Below are positions 16,274-25,800 of a stretch of DNA of 36,104 bases, piece after piece. Both the position numbers and the translations under genes were made by a program. The DNA is from CAZFHZ01 sp964519015 (GTDB taxonomy: Bacteria; Blakebacterota; Blakebacteria; Blakebacterales; CAYUVJ01): positions 1-36,104 of the forward strand of contig CAZFHZ010000025.1 of the NCBI GenBank assembly GCA_964519015.1. Direction: 5' to 3'. Numbering within the stretch: the stretch's first letter is position 1; every line of letters starts with the position of its first letter. The notes beneath the pieces were generated by a model, which did no database searches, had not been told where the DNA came from, and saw only the letters and a program-made list of their open reading frames with translations.

Positions 16274-18694
16274 TCAGCGGAAGCGGCGTAGAGCCACCAT
16301 GGTGATGTCGTCGTCCTGAGGGACGTTACGGATGTGATCCAGGACCACGGCCCGTATCCGGTCGACGATCTGCTCCGCTGAAGCCTGACCGACCTCCCGG
16401 AGGATCCGGAGCAGGTCCTCCTCGCCGAGCATCGTCTCCCCCTCGTCCTGGGCCTCCGTCACACCGTCGGTGTAGAGAAAGACGAGAGAATCGGTCGGGA
16501 GCATGGTGGTCCCGCTGCTGTAGGAGGCCCCGGGCATCATCCCGAGGGGGATGCCTCCTTCGGTGAGTTTGATCGGCTGACCGCTCGACCCGGGCAGGCC
16601 GGCGATCTGGATCGGGAAGGGATGGCCGGCGTTCACGTAGGTGAAGGACCCGGTCGCCGGATCCAGGATCCCGCAGAAGAGCGTGATGTAGTGGGTGATG
16701 TCGGTGGATTCACAGATCGCATCGTTGACCCGGCTGATGGTCTCGGGGAGATCCCGGGCATACTGGGTGTGGCTCCTCAGAGAGGCGTGCAGATTCGCCA
16801 TCAGCAAGGCGGCCGGGATGCCGTGGCCGACGACATCCCCGATGGCGATCAACCAGCGGCCTTCGGAGAGCGGGATGTAATCGAAGTAGTCGCCCCCGAT
16901 GTCCAGACAGGGGATGTTGATCCCCCGCACCTCGTAGCCCTCGATCTGCGGCGGGGCCTTCGGCAGCAATCCCTCCTGGATGCTCCGTGCCATCTCGAGT
17001 TCCTTGCGGAGCAGTTCTCTCTCCGCCGCTTCGAGCAGCAGGCGCCGCTGCAGGATCTCACGATGCAGCATGTTCGAAGCCATCGCCGCCAGCGCCGAGG
17101 TGAGCGCGAGGTCGTAGCGGTGATAGGCCATGCCCGACCTCTTCGATCCCAACCACATCTCCAACCCGTTCAGCTCCTTGAATGGGACCCGCAGGCACGG
17201 CTCCTCGTCCCGATCCGGTCGCTGTACACTCGGCCAGGAACCGGCCCACCGCCCGGTCGTGTCCACCGTCTCGATCCAGGAAGGCTCGATCGACTGCCGG
17301 ATCTGCTCGTGCAGGAAGTCGATCACGGCCGCCCCGGTCAACCGCTCGTCCAGTCCCTCGGCGAAATCCCGTACCCGCTGACCGTAGCTGTACTTGGTCC
17401 GGTAGAAGGCCTTGTCCACGATCCGCTGGACCCGGTACCAGAGGGGCTCGAAGAGCAGGTGATAACAGACGGCGAGCAGCCCCAGGACCGCCACGAGCCG
17501 CCACTGGATGCGGGGGAGTTCGGGCAGGATGGTGCCGACCAGCAGGTAGCCGAGGATGATGAACGCCCCCCCGAAGAGCAGGTAGACCAGCGCCGTGAGC
17601 GGGCCGTACATGACTCCCTGTTTCAAGGTCACCGTCACGTCGAGTAGCCGATAGCGCACGATCGCGATCAACACGCTGACCGGGATGATGAAGAGGAAGG
17701 GGAATGCGGCACTGTCCCGGAAGGGGGCGTTGAAGGCCAGCAGACGAGGCAGGAGGAAGACGATCAGGAGCGGCACCACGCTGACCAGGTATCCGAGGGT
17801 CATCCAGAGATAGCGTCGATGCACCTGAGGATCAGGACTCGTGCGGTAGGCGTGGTGGATCCCCGCTCCCAGCCAGGCGAGCCCCCAGGTCAGCAGGACC
17901 CAGAAGGTGTACTGCGCTCCCACCGCCAGACGGAATCCGGTGCTCCGTCCACCCCCCAGGTAGAGCAGGACACCCGTGACCATTACTGCTGCGGCGGCCG
18001 GTCCGACCACCCAGGTAAGTTCGCGGAGCACACGTAATCCGTGCCGCTTGCTCGATCCCTCGAAGAGTGTAACGGAGAAGGAGACCAGCAGGGGGGCGGT
18101 CAGACCATAGGCGGCCGACCAGATCACGGCCAGGATCCATTCCCCGGCCCCCGCACCGAGCGGCGCGCCGGGTTCATCAAGGACCATGATCATTGCGATG
18201 CAGACGAACGCCCCGGCCAGGGGGAGTGCGGCCCGGTTGCGCTCCCGCCGGAGGAGGATGAATCCGGCCAGCAGGAGGAGGCAGAGACCGACCAGGTCCA
18301 CGACCAGGACGGCACCGGGTTCGAACCCGCTGACCAGCCGCACCCGCTGATGGCTCTGCCCGGTCGGCAGTTCGCCGTCCGGGGCCTCGAGCCGGAGCAC
18401 GACCGGGTCCCCTCGTCGGTGCCCGGTCAGGGCCACCCGGACGTGCCAGGTCCGCGTTATCGGAAGCCCGTCGATCGCCCGGACCAGGAGGGGGCTCGTC
18501 GGATCCGGCCAGGTGACGGGAAGCGCCCCGGGTTCGGTGACCTGCTCGATCCGGAGCCCTCCCGGACGCAGGGCCAGCCTGACGGGCAGATCGGTCCGCC
18601 GGAAGGCTCGCACGGCACCCGCCAGCATGATCAGGAAGAAAAGGGCAAAGAGGGAGAGCGTGATCGGGGGGAACCGCCGGATCCGATCGATCAT
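16274..18694 (-). CDS. Membrane-bound SpoIIE/RsbU-type PP2C phosphatase with extracytoplasmic PDZ-like segment
   Basis: 806 residues from the ATG at 18694, which has GGAGGTGG before it; an upstream in-frame ATG lacks this. After one membrane helix comes an extracytoplasmic stretch (about 35-115) with LRIEQVTEPG, SPLLVRAIDG and GDPVVLRLEAPDG, resembling a PDZ domain. About eight more helices follow (120-400), then a GAF-like or helical linker (about 430-560). The C-terminal 240 residues are a SpoIIE phosphatase: LDIGGDYFDY, IGDVVGHGIPAALLMA, YTDGVTEAQ and DDDITMVAL provide the metal-binding acids. Such enzymes dephosphorylate anti-anti-sigma factors in partner-switching pathways. No anti-sigma or STAS gene is adjacent, so the target is elsewhere. 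Confidence 0.93.
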   Translation of the reverse strand: MIDRIRRFPPITLSLFALFFLIMLAGAVRAFRRTDLPVRLALRPGGLRIEQVTEPGALPVTWPDPTSPLLVRAIDGLPITRTWHVRVALTGHRRGDPVVLRLEAPDGELPTGQSHQRVRLVSGFEPGAVLVVDLVGLCLLLLAGFILLRRERNRAALPLAGAFVCIAMIMVLDEPGAPLGAGAGEWILAVIWSAAYGLTAPLLVSFSVTLFEGSSKRHGLRVLRELTWVVGPAAAAVMVTGVLLYLGGGRSTGFRLAVGAQYTFWVLLTWGLAWLGAGIHHAYRTSPDPQVHRRYLWMTLGYLVSVVPLLIVFLLPRLLAFNAPFRDSAAFPFLFIIPVSVLIAIVRYRLLDVTVTLKQGVMYGPLTALVYLLFGGAFIILGYLLVGTILPELPRIQWRLVAVLGLLAVCYHLLFEPLWYRVQRIVDKAFYRTKYSYGQRVRDFAEGLDERLTGAAVIDFLHEQIRQSIEPSWIETVDTTGRWAGSWPSVQRPDRDEEPCLRVPFKELNGLEMWLGSKRSGMAYHRYDLALTSALAAMASNMLHREILQRRLLLEAAERELLRKELEMARSIQEGLLPKAPPQIEGYEVRGINIPCLDIGGDYFDYIPLSEGRWLIAIGDVVGHGIPAALLMANLHASLRSHTQYARDLPETISRVNDAICESTDITHYITLFCGILDPATGSFTYVNAGHPFPIQIAGLPGSSGQPIKLTEGGIPLGMMPGASYSSGTTMLPTDSLVFLYTDGVTEAQDEGETMLGEEDLLRILREVGQASAEQIVDRIRAVVLDHIRNVPQDDDITMVALRRFR

Positions 18695-18848
18695 CAAAGC
18701 CACCTCCCAGGGCGCGGACATGGTAGAACCCCGGGCTGGTCGCGTCCAGACCGGTGACCTTGTGCCGACGCCCGGCCTCCGCATCCGGCCCGGGCCATAT
18801 GGTGGGGGGGGTGATCGGCGCCCGGAGCCCGGAGCGCGGCTCGGGACA

Positions 18849-19170
18849 CTAGTGACAGCCGTCCAGCAGCTGGTTGATGAGCCCGAATTCGATGTTGTCC
18901 CTGAACTAGGGCGAGTCCTGCACGTACGGCCAGGCCGTCACGACGACCACGAGGTTCTTGTCCGGCGCGATCAGGATGGTTTGCCCGCCATGGCCGGCCG
19001 CCCAGAAGAACCCGTCCACGAGGCTTTCCCAGAAGTAGTAGCCGTACGCCCAGGTGTTCAACGGGACATGCGGCTCGGTCGCCGCCGCGAGCCAGTCGGG
19101 GTCCAGCACCTGCTGCCCGTCCCACACTCCGTATCCCGGCCTTCTCCGGGTGGTCGGTGAAGTACTCCGA
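18849..19170 (-). pseudogene. C-terminal remnant of a beta-lactamase-family serine hydrolase
   Basis: Only the last about 107 residues of a class C beta-lactamase/esterase-like protein remain; the SxxK and YxN catalytic part is absent. Reading leftward from 19170 the frame gives SEYFTDHPEKAG, then shifts by one base near 19135-19139 to GYGVWDGQQVLDPDWLAAA, and later WAYGYYFWESLVDGFFWAAG and HGGQTILIAPDKNLVVVVTA, the family's C-terminal HGGQ/HxG region. A TAG at about 18904-18906 sits where a tyrosine codon would be expected (VQDSP-stop-FRDNIEFGLINQLLDGCH), and the natural stop is at 18849. With a 5' truncation, a frameshift and a nonsense codon, this is clearly dead. In the intact-looking frame a TAA (19171-19173) immediately precedes the remnant. 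Confidence 0.75.
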
Positions 19171-19642
19171 TTAGCGGCACGCACAGGACACCGCTCGGCC
19201 CCAGGGACAGATCGTTGGCCCAGTAGGCATGTGATTCATCCCAGGAGTCGTGATACGAGATCGAAGCCGTGGCCGAGGCGGCGGGACCGATATAGAGGCG
19301 GACACCCCCGCTCCTCAGCAGGTTGAAGGCATGGCGGTAGCGCAGCCATACCCCACCATGAATCGTCGCGTATTCGTCTTCGATGACTGTCTTAAGTCTT
19401 CCATAGCCAATTGTGACCGTAAACGACCGGTATCGGTCACTGATATCATCATATTGGTAAGAAAAGATGTGTAACGCACCCCGGTGCACCTTGGGCATCA
19501 GGAGTTCTTCCCGGCTCTGCTGGAAGCCCAGGGAATACCCGAGTGTGTGCTTCGACCCGGGGAGAGGGGACGTCTGCCCTTCTGCCGCTGTGCCGGGCAG
19601 GAGGAGGAGGAAGAAGAGGAACACTGCCCCGCGAGGACCCAT
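19171..19642 (-). pseudogene. Truncated outer-membrane-barrel-like gene, 3' end lost
   Basis: An ATG at 19642 starts a clean signal peptide (MGPRGAVFLFFLLLLPGTAA) followed by beta-strand-rich sequence with alternating aromatic residues: KHTLGYSLGFQQSREELLMP, RYRSFTVTIGYGRLKTVIED, GGVWLRYRHAFNLLRSGGVR, YIGPAASATASISYHDSWDE. This looks like an outer-membrane beta-barrel or surface-strand protein; the family is not recognised. After about LSLGPSGVLCVPL the frame runs into the beta-lactamase remnant out of its frame and ends at 19058, so the original 3' end appears deleted. Base composition (19370-19460) is much more AT-rich than the surroundings, suggesting foreign origin. The frame is open to an ATG at 19720, but that overlaps the divergent gene's control region and would bury the signal peptide. 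No strong ribosome binding site. Confidence 0.55.
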
Positions 19643-19702
19643 ACCCGCATCGTACGGATTCCAGATGTCCCCGGTTCCACGTCGCTTCCTCTCCGGCTGT
19701 GT

Positions 19703-19711
19703 TGATATGCT
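19703..19711 (+). promoter_or_regulatory. Candidate extended -10 promoter for the peroxidase-esterase fusion
   Basis: TGATATGCT matches the extended -10 pattern TGnTATnnT, with the hexamer TATGCT at 19706-19711. No good -35 was seen. It lies 45 bases before the TTG start, giving a leader of about 38 bases. Confidence 0.35.
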
Positions 19712-19756
19712 AGGGAGCACGCACGGCAGGTATCGGCCTCAGCGGGGAGGTGTGCC

Positions 19757-22159
19757 TTGAAGAGAGCCTCGGCGGTTATCGGTCCGGTTGTGCTGGCCGC
19801 GGCCGTACTCGGAACGGCCTGCAGGTCGGGGAGTCCGGCGACCGGGCTCTCTCCGATCGAGGAGTTGGGGAAACGGCTCTTCTTCGATCCGAACCTCTCG
19901 TCGCCGCCCGGACAGGCCTGCGCGGTCTGCCACGGGCCGCTGGTCGGATTCACCGGACCGGATGAGCGTATCAACCGGGCCGGCAGTGTCTATGAAGGCG
20001 CGGTCCACGGCCGGTTCGGGAACCGCAGACCCCCGACCTCGGCCTATGCCGGGGCGAGCCCCGTACTCCATCCGGACGAGCAGGGGACGTTCGTCGGGGG
20101 GATGTTCTGGGACGGTCGGGCGACCGGAGCGTCCCTGGGTGATCCCCTGGCCGAGCAGGCCATGGGACCCTTCCTCAATCCCCTCGAACAGGCGCTGCCC
20201 GATCGCCGCAGTCTGGTCCTCGCCGTCCGCGGGTCCGACTACACCCGGCTCTTCGAGCGGGTCTGGGGGAGGGGCTCGCTCGACGCCGAACGAGACGTGG
20301 AAGGGGCCTTCGAGCGGATCGCCCGCTCCATCGCCGCCTACGAACGGTCGATCGAGGTCAATCCCTTCAGCTCGAAGTTCGACGATTTCTGGCGGGCGGC
20401 GACCGCCCGCGGTCTCGATGTGGCGACCATCCATGTGGGCAGCGAGGCCGATTTCCGCAGCCTCGGCCTGTCCGACCGGGAGCTCCATGGTCTTGCCCTC
20501 TTCAACTCCACGGCCCTCTGCGTCAATTGCCACGTGCTTACTTCGATCGATGAGGGTCCTCCCGTCTTCACCGACTTCACCTACGACAACCTGGGCGTGC
20601 CCCGTAACCCGGAGAACCCCTTCTATCGGCAGAGCGCGGAGTTCAATCCGGCGGGGGAGGGTTGGGTGGATATGGGACTCGGGGGCTTCCTCGAGGAGAT
20701 GGATACGTACCGGTCCTTCGCCGCCGACAACTACGGGAAGCACAAGGTCCCGACCCTCCGGAACGTGGACGCACGGCCGACCGCCGGTTTCGTGAAGGCG
20801 TTCACCCACAACGGCTACTTCAAGGACCTCAAAGAGCTCGTGCACTTCTACAACACCCGGGATGTGGCCGGTACGGACTGGCCGGCGCCTGAAGTCGCCG
20901 AGAACCTCAACCGGGACGAGATCGGGAACCTCGGGCTGACCGGGGAGGAAGAGGACGCCCTGGTGGTCTTCATGACGACCCTGACCGATATCAAGCCGGG
21001 TCTGGCGCCGCCCTCCCTGCCTGTCCCGCAGGCCCGGACCGGCCGCGGACCGCAGCCGCCGGCGGTGATCTCCCCCGAGGTGCTGCCCGACCGGCGGGTG
21101 GTCTTCCGGGTCCGGGCCCCCCGGGCGACCAGTGTCCGGCTCACCGGGAGCGACATCCCCGACAATGGGCGGGGAACCCCGATGACCCGCCGGGAAGGAG
21201 ATGTCTGGGAGGTCACTCTTGGCCCGCTCGGCCCGGGTGCCTACCGCTACAACTTCGATCTGGACGGGGTACCGGTGATCGATCCCCGTAATCCGGGGAT
21301 CAGCGAGTCGAACAACAACGTCTGGAGCCTGGTCGTCGTACCGGGCTCGGAATTCATGGACACCCGGGACGTGCCCCACGGCGCGGTCGCGGCGGTGACC
21401 TACTTCTCGAACAGTCTGGGCGGGTTCCGGCGCCTGCATGTCTACACGCCACCCGGCTACGAACTGGGCCGGGGCCGTTACCCGGTCTTCTACCTGCTCC
21501 ACGGGGCGGGCGACTGCGACGACGCCTGGAGTTCGGTCGGCCGGGCGGGCTTCATCCTGGACAACCTGATCGCCGCCCGGCGGGCGCGTCCCATGGTGGT
21601 GGTGATGCCCGCCGGCCATATCCGTCCCGCGGAGACCGGACCAGGAGGTACGGCCCTTGCGTCAGGGGCCTCGGCCGGTCTGCCCGCGGATGCCTTCGAG
21701 CGGGACTTCTTGAACGATGTCCTGCCTTTCATCGAGAAGCACTACCGGGTCTACCGGGACCAGAGGCATCGGGCGATCGCCGGTCTCTCGATGGGGGGGA
21801 GTCAGACGCTCAACATCGCCATTCCCAACCTGACCGAGTTCGGCTACATCGGGGTCTTCAGCTCCGGGTTGATCGGTTCCTTCGGTGGGGGTCGTAGCGG
21901 CGCCGGCGGAGGGGCCACCGGTCCGACCTGGGAGGAGCGCCATGCCGCCCAACTGGAGGATGCCCGGCTCAGGAGGGGTCTCCGCCTGGTCTGGTTCGCC
22001 ACCGGCCGGGACGACTTCCTGATGGAGACCTCGCGGGGCACGGTGGAACTGCTCCGCAGGCACGGGTTCAAAGTCGAGTTCCGTGAGACCGAGGGCGCAC
22101 ATACCTGGATCAACTGGCGCGATTACCTCCACGAGTTCGCACAGCGCCTGTTCCGCTGA
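19757..22159 (+). CDS. Fusion: di-heme cytochrome c peroxidase (MauG type) + E-set domain + alpha/beta-hydrolase esterase
   Basis: 800 residues in one uninterrupted frame. N-terminal export signal with a cysteine at 22 (VLAAAVLGTAC, an imperfect lipobox). Residues 30-415 are a di-heme cytochrome c peroxidase: ELGKRLFFDPNLS, first heme motif CAVCH (55-59), FWDGRA, second heme motif CVNCH (255-259), KVPTLRNV and the distal segment FTHNGYFKDLKELVHFYNTR (349-368). Residues 435-530 resemble a CBM48/E-set domain (VVFRVRAPRATSVRLTG, DVWEVTLGPLGPGAYRYNF). Residues 550-800 are an enterochelin/feruloyl-esterase-like hydrolase: RRLHVYTPPGYE, YLLHGAGD, nucleophile Ser678 in GLSMGGSQ, GRDDF (751-755) and His782 in GAHTW. 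Start is TTG with GGGGAGGTG six bases upstream. Both halves keep their catalytic residues. The combination is not one I know. Confidence 0.9.
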   Translation: MKRASAVIGPVVLAAAVLGTACRSGSPATGLSPIEELGKRLFFDPNLSSPPGQACAVCHGPLVGFTGPDERINRAGSVYEGAVHGRFGNRRPPTSAYAGASPVLHPDEQGTFVGGMFWDGRATGASLGDPLAEQAMGPFLNPLEQALPDRRSLVLAVRGSDYTRLFERVWGRGSLDAERDVEGAFERIARSIAAYERSIEVNPFSSKFDDFWRAATARGLDVATIHVGSEADFRSLGLSDRELHGLALFNSTALCVNCHVLTSIDEGPPVFTDFTYDNLGVPRNPENPFYRQSAEFNPAGEGWVDMGLGGFLEEMDTYRSFAADNYGKHKVPTLRNVDARPTAGFVKAFTHNGYFKDLKELVHFYNTRDVAGTDWPAPEVAENLNRDEIGNLGLTGEEEDALVVFMTTLTDIKPGLAPPSLPVPQARTGRGPQPPAVISPEVLPDRRVVFRVRAPRATSVRLTGSDIPDNGRGTPMTRREGDVWEVTLGPLGPGAYRYNFDLDGVPVIDPRNPGISESNNNVWSLVVVPGSEFMDTRDVPHGAVAAVTYFSNSLGGFRRLHVYTPPGYELGRGRYPVFYLLHGAGDCDDAWSSVGRAGFILDNLIAARRARPMVVVMPAGHIRPAETGPGGTALASGASAGLPADAFERDFLNDVLPFIEKHYRVYRDQRHRAIAGLSMGGSQTLNIAIPNLTEFGYIGVFSSGLIGSFGGGRSGAGGGATGPTWEERHAAQLEDARLRRGLRLVWFATGRDDFLMETSRGTVELLRRHGFKVEFRETEGAHTWINWRDYLHEFAQRLFR

Positions 22160-22237
22160 CCGGCCCATAGCCTGGCGGGCGAAGAACACAGCGGTCCTCT
22201 TGTAGAGAGGGAGACTGCCGACCGAGAGGAGCCCACC

Positions 22238-22786
22238 ATGGACAAGACCGCTGAGCTGCCGGCCGGACCGGCCCTCTTCCACGAGGAGCAATACTTCCGC
22301 CAGCCCTGGGTGGTGGTCCTGGTCCTGGGCCTGGCCGCCCTGATCTGGTACGCGATGTGGCAACAGCTGGTCCGGGGGGTCCCGTTCGGGACCAATCCCC
22401 CTCCTGATGGGGTACTCGTCGCGGTTTGGCTATTGATCGGGATCGGTCTGCCGCTCTTCTTCTACCGTCTGAGCCTGGTCAACGAGGTGCGGATGGACGG
22501 CCTCTACTTCCGGTTTCACCCCCTGCAGTGGCGCTGGCGGCATCTGGGGTGGGGGGACCTCGAGGCCGCTCGCGTGGTCACCTATCACCCACTACTGGAC
22601 TACGGTGGCTGGGGGATCCGGGTGGGGACGAAGGGCAGCGCCTATATCGTAGCCGGCAAGCGGGGACTGCTCCTGAAGATCCGGGAAGGGTCCGACCTGC
22701 TCATCGGCTCTCAGCGGCCGGAACAGTTCATCGAGGCGATGTACGCCACGGGTCATCTGCGCGCAGAGGGACCGGCTGCTCAGTAG
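22238..22786 (+). CDS. Small membrane protein, DUF6141-like
   Basis: 182 residues. It opens with a soluble FHEEQYFRQPW motif, then two membrane helices (about 24-43, VVVLVLGLAALIWYAMWQQL; and about 60-78, VAVWLLIGIGLPLFFYRLSL), then a cytosolic-looking beta-rich domain with VRMDGLYFRFHPLQW, DLEAARVVTYHPLLDYGGWG and KGSAYIVAGKRGLLLKIREG, LLIGSQRPEQFIEAM. This layout, two helices followed by a PH-like strand set that ends in 'IGSQRPEEF', is that of DUF6141-type proteins of unknown function. GAGGAG is placed before the ATG. It stands 78 bases after the fusion gene on the same strand and may share its transcript. Confidence 0.75.
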   Translation: MDKTAELPAGPALFHEEQYFRQPWVVVLVLGLAALIWYAMWQQLVRGVPFGTNPPPDGVLVAVWLLIGIGLPLFFYRLSLVNEVRMDGLYFRFHPLQWRWRHLGWGDLEAARVVTYHPLLDYGGWGIRVGTKGSAYIVAGKRGLLLKIREGSDLLIGSQRPEQFIEAMYATGHLRAEGPAAQ

Positions 22787-22887
22787 GATCCGTCTCCAAT
22801 GGTTGAGGCATCCGACCACGGCCGCACACCTCTCTGCAGTATCCAAGCCCCTGTGGGTGCCGGCCGCGAACCTCCAGGAGGATCCCC

Positions 22888-25800
22888 ATGAGGAAACTCA
22901 TCCCTATCGGCGCGCTCACCGCTGCACTGCTCCTGCTGGCTACCACCGAGAGCCATGCCCAGACCAGGGCGCTCGATCCGGCCGTTTGGTCGTCGCTCCA
23001 CTACCGTTACATCGGCCCGCCGGGGAACCGTGTCATCAGCATCGCCGGGCTGCCCGGCGATCCCTCCACCTACTATGTCGGCGCCGCCTCCGGTGGCATC
23101 TGGAAGACAACCGACGGGGGAGTCCACTGGCAACCTATCTTCGATGATCAACCGGTCTCCTCGATCGGCGCGCTGGCCGTGGCTCCCTCGGATCCCGCCA
23201 TCGTCTGGTCGGGCACCGGGGAGACCTTCCTCCGGAGCCACATCTCGATGGGCTACGGGGTGTTCAAGTCCACCGACGAAGGGAGGACCTGGCAGGGCAT
23301 GGGGCTGGAGAAGACCGGCCGGATCGGCCGGATCGTCATCGATCCGCGCGACCCCGAGGTCGTCCTGGTCGCGGCGCTCGGCCACAGCTACGGGCCGCAG
23401 CCCGAGCGGGGGGTGTACCGAACCACCGACGGCGGCCGGAACTGGACCCGGGTGCTGTTCGTGGACGAGACCACGGGGGCCGTCGACCTGGTGGCCAAGC
23501 CCGGGGAGCCCGACGTCCTCTACGCCGCCACCTGGCAGATCGAGGTCCGCACCTGGGGGCGCACCAGCGGGGGGCCCGGCAGCGGCATCTGGATGTCACG
23601 GGACGGAGGAGCGACCTGGCGGCGCCTGAGCGGCCACGGTCTGCCCACCCGGCCCTTCGGCAAGGTCGGTCTGGCGGTGACGCCGGCCGCGCCCGAACGC
23701 GTCTACGCACTCATCGAGACCGGCCGCGGGGTGCCGTGGCAGGGGGAGCCGACCGACGACGGCGCGCTGTGGCGTTCCGATGACGGGGGGGAGAACTGGC
23801 GGCTGGTCAACAGCAACAGCGGCACGATCATCGGCCGGCCGGCCTACTACACCCGGATGGGAGTTTCTTCGGACGATCCGGACGAGGCCTATTTCCTCTC
23901 CATCGGCTTCAGCAGCACCACCGACGGCGGACGTACGCTCGACCGGCGCCCGCCGGGGAGCAGCCCCGGTTTCGACAACCACGACATCTGGATCGATCCG
24001 ACCGACGGGGACCGGATCACCGTCGCCAACGATGAGGGTTTCTCCATCTCGACCACCCGGGGCCGGACCTGGGACCGGATCCGGCTCCCGGTGGCGCAGC
24101 TGTACCGGGTGAGGACCGACAACCGCATCCCCTACCTGGTCTACGGGAATATGCAGGACGGCCCGTCGACCGTGGGACCGAGCAACTCGAAGTTCGGCGG
24201 CGCCAGTTTCACCGGCAGCGCCGATATCCCGCGCGGGCTCTGGTTCTCGGTGGGGGGAGGCGAGAGCGGTTGCGCGACCCCCGATCCGGTCGATCCCGAC
24301 ATCGTCTGGTCGACCGCCTCGGGACGGGGGGCCGCCGGGGGCATCGTCGTGCGCACCGACTTCCGTACCCGCCAGTCGCGTGACGTCGAGGTCTGGCCGG
24401 TGTCCACCTTCGGCCACCCGGCCGCGGAGGTGGCCTACCGGTTCATCTGGGATTTCCCGCTCACCATCTCCCCCCACGACCACAACCGGGTCTACGTGGG
24501 GAGCCAGTTCGTCCATGTCACCGAGGACAGCGGCCAGAGCTGGCAGGTGATCAGCCCCGATCTCACGCTCAACGACAAGCGCCGGCAGGGGATCTCGGGC
24601 GGGCTCACCCCGGACAACCTGGGGGTGGAGTACGGCAACACCATCTACGCGATCGCCGAGTCGCCCCTGGAGCCCGGGCTGATCTGGGTGGGCACGAACG
24701 ACGGACTCGTACAGCTCACCCGTGACGCCGGCCGCAGCTGGACGAACGTCACCCGGAACATCCCCGGCCTCCCGCCTTGGGGGACGATCAACAACATCGA
24801 ACCGTCGAGGTTCCAGGCAGGGACGGCCTATCTCACCGTGAACGGTCACCAGGAGGGGAACTTCGACCCGTGGGTCTACCGGACCCGCGACTACGGTCGG
24901 TCGTGGGAGCTGATCGTGGAGGGGATCCCGAAGAGCCCGCTCAGTTACGCTCACTGCGTGCGGGAGGATCCGGTGCGCCCCGGGCTGCTCTACCTCGGGA
25001 CGGAGAATGCGCTCTATATCTCGTTCAACGACGGCGGCCGCTGGCAACCGCTCCAGATGAACCTGCCCCCCGCTCCCGTGTCGTGGCTGACCATCCAGGA
25101 ACACTTCAACGACCTGGTCCTGTCGACCTACGGGCGGGGGTTCTGGATCCTCGACGACCTCTCACCCCTCCAGCAGTTGACCGATGAGGTCGCGGCCTCC
25201 ACGGCCTTCCTCTTCCGGCCGCACGCCGCCTATCGCTTCCGGCTGCTCGATGACGGTATCCGCGAGACCTCGGACGATCCCACGGCCGGCCGCAATCCCG
25301 AGTACGGTGCTTCCCTCAACTACTGGCTCGGGAGCGTGCCGGAAGGGGAGGTGAACCTGGTGATCGCGGACGCCACCGGCCGGACGGTCCGGACGATCCC
25401 GGGGACGAAGACACCGGGCATCAACCGGGTCTACTGGAACCTGCAGTGCGGGCCCTCCGGCGGCTCAGCGGGGCGGGGGAGCGGTTCCGGGGGCGCGCCG
25501 GGCGGGACCTTCCGTCTCCTGGCGCCCCCCGGCCGGTATACGGTGACCCTCCAGGCAGGGGGCCGGGTATCGACGCAACCCCTGACCGTGCTCAAGGACC
25601 CCGACTCCGGCGGGAGTCTCGAACAGATCACCGTCCAGACGGCCAGGCTCGAACAGCTCACCGCCGATATCGACTCGGCCCTGGTACTCACCGAGGCGAT
25701 CGAACGCATCCGGAGCGGGCTCAGGGAGCTGAACACGCGGGTCGCGGGCGATCCTGCGATGGCCGAGGTGCGAGGAGGCGCCCAGGCCCTGGAGCGCCGG

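Noticed and set aside
19739..21619. 626-codon minus-strand ORF
   Set aside because: Antisense to the peroxidase-esterase fusion, whose heme and catalytic motifs fix the coding strand.
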